Shown piece after piece: positions 58,214 to 64,000 of a stretch of 64,000 bases of DNA (its first letter is position 1; every line of letters starts with the position of its first letter). The notes beneath the pieces were generated by a model, which was not told the DNA's origin, did no database searches, and saw only the letters and a program-made list of their open reading frames with translations. The stretch comes from Streptomyces sp. HD (GTDB lineage Bacteria; Actinomycetota; Actinomycetes; Streptomycetales; Streptomycetaceae), in assembly GCF_028369295.1 (NCBI RefSeq), contig NZ_JAQMYP010000046.1:1-64000 (forward strand), read 5' to 3'. The position numbers and the translations under genes are program-made.

Positions 58214-59572
58214 TCAACCGGCCATACGGGCAGCCGTGGTGTGCAGAGCCTCGGCGAGGGTGGTGAAGAACAGGTCGAGCGCGTCGTCCGCCACCACGGC
58301 GGGCGGGGTCAGGCGCAGCACGCGGGTGGAATTGAGGGAGTGGTTGACGAGGACGCCCCGCGCGACGAGTTCCAGCAGGAGCTCGCCGACCGCCCGTTCC
58401 TCGATGAACTCGATCCCGATCAGCAGCCCGCGCCCGCGTACGTCCTGGACGAGGAGCTCCCGGTACGGCGCACAGGTGTCCCGTACCCCGGCGAGGATGC
58501 GCGCCCCGAGTGCCGCCGCGCGGGCCACCGTGTCCTCGCGCTCCATGGTCTCGACGGCGGCGAGGGCCGCGGCGCAGGCGATCGGGGAGGCGCCGAAGGT
58601 GGAGGTGTGCAGATAGGGGTCCCGGCTGAAGGGGGCGTACGCCTCGGCGGTGGCGACCATCGCGGCGACCGGTACGACACCGCCGCTCAGTCCCTTGCCG
58701 ACCAGCAGCATGTCCGGGCGGACGCCCTCCGCGTCCACGCCCCACCAGGTGCCCAGCCGGCCCATCCCGGTCTGGATCTCGTCCACGACGAGCAGCGCCC
58801 CGAACTCCCGGCAGAGCGCGGCGACTTCGGTGAGGTAACCGGGTTCCGGGATATGCACGCCGCCCTCGCCCTGCACCGGCTCGACGATGACGCAGGCCCG
58901 GTCGCGGCGGGCGGCCAGCGCCTGCTTCAGCTCGCCGGCGTCCCCGTAGGCGACCTGGGTGGTGTCGGGCAGCAGCGGCTGGAACGGCGTCTGGTAGGTG
59001 GCGTTGGCGGTGACGCTGAGGGCGCCGAGCGTCTTGCCGTGGAAGCCCTTGCGGGTGGTGACGATGGCGTTGCGGCCGTGCGCGCGGGCCAGCTTGAGCG
59101 CGGCTTCCGTGGCCTCCGCACCGGAGTTGACGAAGTGGACGTAGTCCATGCCGGGCGGCGTGTGGGCGGCCAGCGCCTCGGCGGCGCGGGCGGCGACGGG
59201 TTCGAGGAAGACCCGGCTGGCCAGCGGGTGGGCGTCGATCTGGCGGTGCACGGCCTCGACGACGGCCGGGTGCCGGTGGCCGAGGATGAAGACGCCGTAG
59301 CCGCCGAAGTCGAGGACGCTGCGGCCGTCGTCGGTGTGGATCCAGGGGCCTTCGGACCGCACCTCGGACATGCCGCCGAGCACCCGGCCCATGACGGCCC
59401 GCCCGGAGCCGATGTGGCGCAGGTACAGGTCGAGGACGTCGTCCTGGTCGGTGGGGGCGGCCACGTCGGTGCGGTCGATGACCGGGTCGTCGGTGGAGTG
59501 TGTCGGTACGGCCGTCGTCGCCGTCCCGGCCTGCTGTGCGGGTACGGCGGTCGTGTCCGGGGACGTCGTCAT
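58214..59572 (-). CDS. Class III PLP-dependent aminotransferase
   Basis: 452-residue aminotransferase. GGMSEVRSEGPWIHTDDGRS, FVNSGAEATEAALKLARAHG, LLVVDEIQTGMGRLGTWWG and the PLP lysine in LLVGKGLSGGVVPVAAM are all intact. An N-terminal extension of about 30 residues is Thr/Ala-rich. The gene overlaps the reductase stop by ATGA, so the two enzymes are made together. That suggests the reductase's aldehyde product is the amino acceptor, giving a primary amine. Confidence 0.95.
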   Translation of the reverse strand: MTTSPDTTAVPAQQAGTATTAVPTHSTDDPVIDRTDVAAPTDQDDVLDLYLRHIGSGRAVMGRVLGGMSEVRSEGPWIHTDDGRSVLDFGGYGVFILGHRHPAVVEAVHRQIDAHPLASRVFLEPVAARAAEALAAHTPPGMDYVHFVNSGAEATEAALKLARAHGRNAIVTTRKGFHGKTLGALSVTANATYQTPFQPLLPDTTQVAYGDAGELKQALAARRDRACVIVEPVQGEGGVHIPEPGYLTEVAALCREFGALLVVDEIQTGMGRLGTWWGVDAEGVRPDMLLVGKGLSGGVVPVAAMVATAEAYAPFSRDPYLHTSTFGASPIACAAALAAVETMEREDTVARAAALGARILAGVRDTCAPYRELLVQDVRGRGLLIGIEFIEERAVGELLLELVARGVLVNHSLNSTRVLRLTPPAVVADDALDLFFTTLAEALHTTAARMAG

Positions 59573-60696
59573 GAGGCCACCTCGGTCGGGGTCGCGACAG
59601 TGCGTGCGGCACGGTGTCGGGTGAGGAGGGCGGGGCGCTCGTCGGCCCAGCTCTCCAGGTTGCGGACGAGCGCGGCGCGGATGTCGGTGTGGCTGGGGCG
59701 GGTGCCGCAGTGGGGCTGCCCGAGCGAGCTGTCGAAGGGGAGTTCGCGCTGGAAGACCAGCAGGAGCTCGGCGTAGTGCTGGAACCGCTTGCGCGTGGAT
59801 GCGGGCAGTGCGGTGCCCTCCAGCATGGGCAGCAGCAGCCGGTGCACCGCCTCGACGGGGATGAGCCGGGGCCGGTGCGGTGCGGGCAGCCCGCGGAGTA
59901 CGGCGAACTCCGCGCAGGTGTCGGCGATCTCACGCAGCCGGGGCGCCTCCTTGCCGGCGGTGAGCCAGAACTCGCCACTGCTCACCCCGCCGCGGACGAG
60001 GTCGCCGACGGCCCGGGTGACGTAGTCCTGCGGGACCATGTCGACGCGGGCCTCGGGCGCGCCCGGCAGCACCGGCACCTGTCCGAGGACCATCGAGCCG
60101 AGGGTCTTGGTCAGGCCCTGCTGGCCGGCGATCCGGCCGGTCGTGGAGTCGCCCATCACGACGGAGGGGCGGACGATGGCGCCGGGCAGGTCGGCGTCGC
60201 GGACGAGTTGTTCGGCCCTGGTCTTGGAGGCGAGGTAGGCGGCGGCCCCGGGGAAGCGCCGCGCGTCCTCCTCGCTCGGGACGCTGGCCACGAACGCGGT
60301 GCTCACCAGGTACAGGGACGCGTCGGCGCGGGCGGCCAGGTCGAGCACGGCCTCGGTGCCGAGGATGTTCGTCCGCTCGATGTCGGCGGGCGGCATCCGC
60401 CAGTTGGTCTCGGCGGCGGAGTGCAGGACGACGTCCACTTCGAGGGCGAGTTCGTGCCAGGCGAGCGGGGTCAGGCCGAGCCGGGGGGCGAGGAGGTCGC
60501 CGGGCAGTTCGCGTACGCGTGCGTCGCCCAACGGGCGGTTGCGGCGCAGGCAGAGCAGGTCGAAGTCGGCGGACAGCTCGTCGATCAGGGCCCGTCCGAG
60601 GACGCCGCTCCCTCCGGTGAGCAGCAGGGTCGGACGGTCGCGGACGCTGGTCCTCGGTGCGGGCAGGGCGGTGGGACGCGGGAGGTCGTGCGGCAT
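59569..60696 (-). CDS. NAD(P)-dependent fatty-acyl/thioester reductase (SDR, NAD_binding_4)
   Basis: 375-residue reductase related to fatty acyl-CoA reductases and terminal thioester-reductase domains. TLLLTGGSGVLGRALIDEL is the nucleotide motif. VVLHSAAETNW and AAYLASKTRAEQL (YxxxK) give the active site, and DMVPQDYVTRAVGDLV is the family's C-terminal motif. It would reduce an acyl thioester to an aldehyde. No NRPS or acyl-carrier domain is attached. The ATG is at 60696, and an ATGA overlap links it with the aminotransferase. Confidence 0.9.
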   Translation of the reverse strand: MPHDLPRPTALPAPRTSVRDRPTLLLTGGSGVLGRALIDELSADFDLLCLRRNRPLGDARVRELPGDLLAPRLGLTPLAWHELALEVDVVLHSAAETNWRMPPADIERTNILGTEAVLDLAARADASLYLVSTAFVASVPSEEDARRFPGAAAYLASKTRAEQLVRDADLPGAIVRPSVVMGDSTTGRIAGQQGLTKTLGSMVLGQVPVLPGAPEARVDMVPQDYVTRAVGDLVRGGVSSGEFWLTAGKEAPRLREIADTCAEFAVLRGLPAPHRPRLIPVEAVHRLLLPMLEGTALPASTRKRFQHYAELLLVFQRELPFDSSLGQPHCGTRPSHTDIRAALVRNLESWADERPALLTRHRAARTVATPTEVAS

Positions 60697-60752
60697 GGGT
60701 GTGCTCCCCCAACGGGTCTCGGCCGGCACTGGGCGGTGGGTGGGGACGCCGG

Positions 60753-61886
60753 TCAGGCGATGGCGAGCGGCCGGTCGGCCAGGTAGTCGGCGAAGGGGCC
60801 GGTCATCCTGGCCCGGGACGGCGGGTGCAGGGACAGTCCGTTGGCGCAGGCGGCCAGGTGGCCGACCTCGTCGGACGTCATGAAGCTGAGCCCGCCGAGC
60901 AGTTCGACCGCGCGGGGGACGACCCGGGCGATGACGTCCTGGACGCCGTAGCGGACGTACAGCGCCTGGGCGAGCGCGGACTCGCCCAGGTCGCCGTCGT
61001 CGACGCGGCGGGCGATGCCCTCGGCGGCGGCCATGGCGGCCTCGGTCTCGACGAAGAGCCGCACCCGCTCGTGCTCGGGGATCCGGTCGTTGAGCAGCAC
61101 CCGTTCGACCAGGGCGGAGGCGGCGCCGAGGTAGCTGCCGGTCATCAACAGCTGGAACCAGACCAGCCCGGCCGTCTGGAGCTCGTCGATCCCCCCTTGC
61201 GGGGTGGCGGCGGTACGCAGCAGCAGTTCCGGCGGTACGACGACGTCGGTGAGCGTGACCTGGTCGCTCTGCGCGCCGGCCAGGAAGGAACTGGACCAGA
61301 AGCCGCTGACGCTGATGCCCTCGCTCTCGGCGGGCACCAGCGCGACCGCGAGTTCGTCCCCCGGTCCGTCCTCGCGGGGCACCAGGACGCTGGCGGTCAG
61401 CACGTCCATGGAACGGGCCAGGCTGCACGGGCGTTTGACGCCGCTGATGCGTACGCCGTCCTCAGTGACCTTGGCGGTCATCGTCGGCTCCAGGATGCCG
61501 GCGCCGCGGCGTCCCTCGGCGAAGCCGGAGGCGATGATGCGGTTGCTCGACGCCACACCTTCGATCAGCAGCCACTCCAGTCCGTCGCCCCGGTCGCCCA
61601 GACCGACGAGCGTGGCCATCGAGAAGTGGTGCATGGTGGTCGCCACGGCCAGTGACGGCGAGCGGCTGCCGATGGCCCGCTGCACCCGCAGCGCGTCCAA
61701 CGCCGTCGCTCCCCGGCCCTGATGGTCCTCCGGCACCAGCAGCCCCGGCCCGCCGCTGTCCCGGAAGAGCCCGATGCCGGGGCTCTCCGCCCGCTCCAGC
61801 TCCATGAGCGGCGTCTCACGCAGGGCAGGGTCCAGGTCCGGCAACAGCTTGGCCAGGGTGGTGCGTTCACGGTCGAGGAATCTCAT
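60753..61886 (-). CDS. Acyl-CoA dehydrogenase-fold flavoenzyme (VlmH-like amine N-hydroxylase candidate)
   Basis: 377-residue flavoprotein of the acyl-CoA dehydrogenase superfamily. FRDSGGPGLLVPEDHQGRGA, IGSRSPSLAVATTMHHFSMA, ISGVKRPCSLARSMD and the helical C-terminus are visible. In valanimycin biosynthesis a protein of this fold (VlmH) N-hydroxylates an amine with flavin from a separate reductase (VlmR). A flavin reductase and amine-forming enzymes lie in this same operon, which favours that role over simple chain desaturation. The ATG is at 61886. Confidence 0.82.
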   Translation of the reverse strand: MRFLDRERTTLAKLLPDLDPALRETPLMELERAESPGIGLFRDSGGPGLLVPEDHQGRGATALDALRVQRAIGSRSPSLAVATTMHHFSMATLVGLGDRGDGLEWLLIEGVASSNRIIASGFAEGRRGAGILEPTMTAKVTEDGVRISGVKRPCSLARSMDVLTASVLVPREDGPGDELAVALVPAESEGISVSGFWSSSFLAGAQSDQVTLTDVVVPPELLLRTAATPQGGIDELQTAGLVWFQLLMTGSYLGAASALVERVLLNDRIPEHERVRLFVETEAAMAAAEGIARRVDDGDLGESALAQALYVRYGVQDVIARVVPRAVELLGGLSFMTSDEVGHLAACANGLSLHPPSRARMTGPFADYLADRPLAIA

Positions 61887-61985
61887 GCCGGTGCGGTCCT
61901 CCGAGTGGGGGGTCGGTTTCGGGCATACGGCGGCGCGGGGCGGCGACCTCGCGGAGCGGTCGTACGGCAGCGCGCGCCGGTGGGG

Positions 61986-62948
61986 TCAGACGGCGTTGGT
62001 GGCGCGCAGCAGCTGCCATACGGCGGGTATCCGCGGCCTGCCAAGGAAGGCGATGTACTCCGGCAGGACCGCGTGCGGGGCCCACTTCTCCTTGTATTCG
62101 AGCTGGGAGACCGCGGGGTAGATCGCCTTGCCGCGTTCGGCCAGGAGGCGGGCGAACCGGGCGAACATCCGGCTGTGACCGTCGACTTCGTGTTCCTCGT
62201 CGAGCCCGGTGAACGGGGTGAAGCCGAAGTGCAGCCAGGCGGCGCCGTCGGCGACGAGCTGTTCCATGACGGTGGCGTTGAGCGCCTCCATCACACCGGG
62301 CGGCGCGTCGGGCCTGCGCCGGCTGAGATCGTGCAGCCAGCCGGGGCGGCTGCCGTAGACGGGCGAGTAGTTGATGTAGCCGACCGCCGCGCCGTCGATG
62401 CGCCCGACGAAGAGCCGGCGGTGCCGTTGCAGCGGCCCGGTCCGCTGGCCGACGAGGAACTGCAGTTCCTTGACGTGCCGCCCCTTCTCCCGCAGCCAGG
62501 GCTCGTCCACCCGGTCCAACTCCGCGCAGTCGTCGTCGTGTTGGACCTCGGCGACCTCCAGGCCCGCGCGCCGGGCCCGCGAGATCTTGTTCCGCAGCCG
62601 TACGAACCGTGAGCCGCGCAGCGTGAAACGGGCCAGGTCGACGGCGTACGACGCGCCGATCTGGTTGACCGTGAAGCCGTGGCCGGCGTACAGCTCGGCG
62701 TCCTCGCGCTGCAGTTGCACCGCGAGCAGGCGGCGTCCGGCGTGTGCGACGAACGAGTCCAGCAACTGGGCCCGGTGTTCCGGCGCGGTGAACGGACCGC
62801 CGAATTGCAGGACATGGCGGCCGGAGCGGCGATAGGCACAAATGCCGTCGAGTCGTTCGTCGCGGAAGTACTCGTTCCCGCTGTTCAGGGCGAGAAATGA
62901 ACTGGGGTTGTCGCTGTGTTCGGTGAGGGTGTCAAGCACGGACGGCAT
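61986..62948 (-). CDS. DUF2156/MprF-C-terminal-like aminoacyl transferase (VlmA-like candidate)
   Basis: 320-residue GNAT-related protein matching the catalytic domain of lysylphosphatidylglycerol synthases: SFLALNSGNEYFRDERLDGI, AVQLQREDAELYAGHGFTVN, RLRNKISRARRAGLEVAEVQ and LHFGFTPFTGLDEEHEVDGH. No flippase domain is present. VlmA, which transfers serine from seryl-tRNA to isobutylhydroxylamine, is of this type. The ATG at 62948 has GGAGGAGG. It overlaps the membrane-protein gene by 17 bp. Confidence 0.8.
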   Translation of the reverse strand: MPSVLDTLTEHSDNPSSFLALNSGNEYFRDERLDGICAYRRSGRHVLQFGGPFTAPEHRAQLLDSFVAHAGRRLLAVQLQREDAELYAGHGFTVNQIGASYAVDLARFTLRGSRFVRLRNKISRARRAGLEVAEVQHDDDCAELDRVDEPWLREKGRHVKELQFLVGQRTGPLQRHRRLFVGRIDGAAVGYINYSPVYGSRPGWLHDLSRRRPDAPPGVMEALNATVMEQLVADGAAWLHFGFTPFTGLDEEHEVDGHSRMFARFARLLAERGKAIYPAVSQLEYKEKWAPHAVLPEYIAFLGRPRIPAVWQLLRATNAV

Positions 62949-63426
62949 GCGCACCCTCCTCCCGGTGCCGCGACGAGTCGGCGGCAGCGGCCAGGTACTG
63001 CCGTTCGAATGCGCCGTAGGCGGGATGGATTTCGGGTTCGAACGCGACCCCGAAAGGTTTGAACGAGTTCCCGAACAGGGCCCGGTCTCCCAGGAGGTGG
63101 ATGGGCAGTGCCAGCAGGGCCCATTCCGGCCCGGCGAACAGGACCCACGCCCCGGCGAGGACACCTGCCGTGACCAGGCTGTGCATCACGTTGTAGGCCA
63201 CGTAGTAGCCGCGTGCGATACGCCCGTCCGGGCTGCGTCGGTAGGCGATCGCGCCGGGGATGTAGCCGATGACGTCGATCACCGCGAAGAGCGCCAGGAA
63301 GACGCCCCAGCGGATATCGGCAAGGTGCAGAAAGGCGAGCACGAGCGAGACGACCAGAAAGGCCAGCCATTCTATTCGGGTGCATGCGAAGGTGGTCTTC
63401 GTCTCGAAGCGGTTCTTGGCGTCCAC
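62932..63426 (-). CDS. Small integral membrane protein
   Basis: 164-residue protein with about four hydrophobic helices (EWLAFLVVSLVLAFLHLADI, GVFLALFAVIDVIGYIPGAI, VMHSLVTAGVLAGAWVLFAG, WALLALPIHLLG). Several conserved-looking His and Asp residues lie near the membrane (LHLADIRW, NVMHSLV, HLLGDRALFGNSFKPFG, EIHPAYGAFE). I chose the GTG at 63426 (MDAKNRFETK) with GGAG upstream. It is coupled to the DUF2156 gene. The metal-site-like pattern makes it a candidate for the membrane-bound N-N bond-forming step known from valanimycin. This is inference. Confidence 0.75.
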   Translation of the reverse strand: MDAKNRFETKTTFACTRIEWLAFLVVSLVLAFLHLADIRWGVFLALFAVIDVIGYIPGAIAYRRSPDGRIARGYYVAYNVMHSLVTAGVLAGAWVLFAGPEWALLALPIHLLGDRALFGNSFKPFGVAFEPEIHPAYGAFERQYLAAAADSSRHREEGAHAVRA

Positions 63427-63490
63427 GGGGCTCCAGGAATGCGCGTGCGATACGGAGGCGGGCTTCGGCCGGTTGCTTCCCCGCCGGCTT

Positions 63491-64000
63491 TCATACCTGT
63501 TTACGCGCCAGTGCGGGCAACCCCTCGTAATGCGGGGGCGATTGGCGCGCACGGGACCCCAGGACGACTCCGGCGCCGACAAGGGCGCTGCCCACGGCCT
63601 GCGGGACACCGTAGGAACCGGTTCCGACGAGCGGGGCGGTGCAGGCCGCGGCGACCGGGATGAGGCCGGAGAAGAGGGTGGCGCGCTCGGCGCCGATGCG
63701 CTGCATGCCCATGTACCAGCACACGAAGCCGACGACGGTCACGACCACCGCCTGCCACAGGAGTGCCGCGGTCTCCGTCGTGTCCGGCCACCGCAGCCAC
63801 GCGGTGCCGTCCAGGAGCAGCCCGGCCGCCGCGGACTCGACGGCGGCGATCCCGCACACGGTGGCGGACAGCAGCCGTGGGCCCAGCGGGCGCAGCACCG
63901 GCACGGCGAGGACCGCGAAACCGACCTCACCGACCAGCGCGCCCGCGGAGAAGGCGATGCCGACGGTGTCCGTACGGCCCCAGCCCTGCACCGCGAACGC
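63491..64000 (-). CDS. EamA/DMT-family transporter (partial, runs off the right edge)
   Basis: C-terminal part of a drug/metabolite transporter. At least 170 residues with five or more hydrophobic helices are visible, including AALLWQAVVVTVVGFVCWYM, GMQRIGAERATLFSGLIPVA and VGSALVGAGVVLGSRARQ, the second EamA repeat. The frame is open to the last base, so the start and first repeat lie outside. It is probably the exporter of the operon's product and the most upstream gene seen. Confidence 0.9.
   Translation of the reverse strand, partial: AFAVQGWGRTDTVGIAFSAGALVGEVGFAVLAVPVLRPLGPRLLSATVCGIAAVESAAAGLLLDGTAWLRWPDTTETAALLWQAVVVTVVGFVCWYMGMQRIGAERATLFSGLIPVAAACTAPLVGTGSYGVPQAVGSALVGAGVVLGSRARQSPPHYEGLPALARKQV

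Overview
The window looks like a stretch of a Streptomyces (or very close actinomycete) chromosome. Coding sequence is strongly GC-rich with G/C at third codon positions. GTG and TTG starts are common. The gene content is typical: a ureABCFGD operon without ureE, WhiJ-type XRE/DUF397/ATP-binding trios, bioBAD with divergent bioF, an ECF41 sigma factor, a c-di-AMP leader before an NlpC/P60 gene, and two kinds of short dispersed repeat that I associate with Streptomyces genomes. The first 36 bases are a pure C homopolymer and are probably a contig-end artefact. No rRNA, tRNA, CRISPR array or insertion sequence was found.

Layout. 0-8.3 kb: a secreted S33 peptidase, the urease operon (minus strand, with a GlnR-like box upstream), and a TetR repressor divergent from a membrane protein across a 30-bp palindrome. 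8.3-14.4 kb: an orphan Phd antitoxin, a ClpP, a c-di-AMP riboswitch with an NlpC/P60 hydrolase, a divergent LysE/LysR pair and a WhiJ-like regulatory trio. 14.4-19 kb: biotin synthesis. 19-24.4 kb: a LuxR-family regulator carrying a 250-residue low-complexity insert, a secreted lipase, a methyltransferase and a Fic/RHH toxin-antitoxin pair. 24.5-32.9 kb: a MacB-like ABC transporter, an F420-type oxidoreductase, an acetyltransferase, two CNNM/CorC proteins and an SGNH hydrolase. 32.9-36.6 kb: a sortase-type repeat surface protein, purB and mug. 36.6-43.6 kb: an ABC-2 exporter beside a two-component system, then ROK, GntR and ECF41 regulators. 43.7-48.4 kb: hydrolases, a Kef-type antiporter and an HD-domain protein.

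48.4-54.2 kb (plus strand): a halogenase-like flavoenzyme, an ECF sigma factor, an unusual Ala/Gly protein with NPLAALTG repeats, an ABC1/UbiB kinase and a TIGR00027-type methyltransferase, closed by a strong bidirectional terminator. 54.25-64 kb (minus strand): a tightly packed, partly overlapping run of ten genes that continues past the right edge. It holds an EamA exporter, a small membrane protein, a DUF2156 (MprF/VlmA-like) aminoacyl transferase, an acyl-CoA-dehydrogenase-fold flavoenzyme, a fatty-acyl reductase, a class III aminotransferase, a SRPBCC protein, a flavin reductase, a DAO-type oxidase and a WS/DGAT-type acyltransferase.

The best candidate for an undescribed system is this last operon. 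Reductase plus aminotransferase would turn an acyl thioester into an alkyl amine. The dehydrogenase-like flavoenzyme with the flavin reductase resembles the VlmH/VlmR amine N-hydroxylase pair. The DUF2156 protein resembles VlmA, which moves an aminoacyl group from tRNA onto a hydroxylamine. The small membrane protein is a candidate for the membrane-bound hydrazine-forming step. Together they suggest an N-N bond (hydrazine/azoxy) lipid pathway of the valanimycin/elaiomycin/azodyrecin kind. This is inferred from family logic, not proven.
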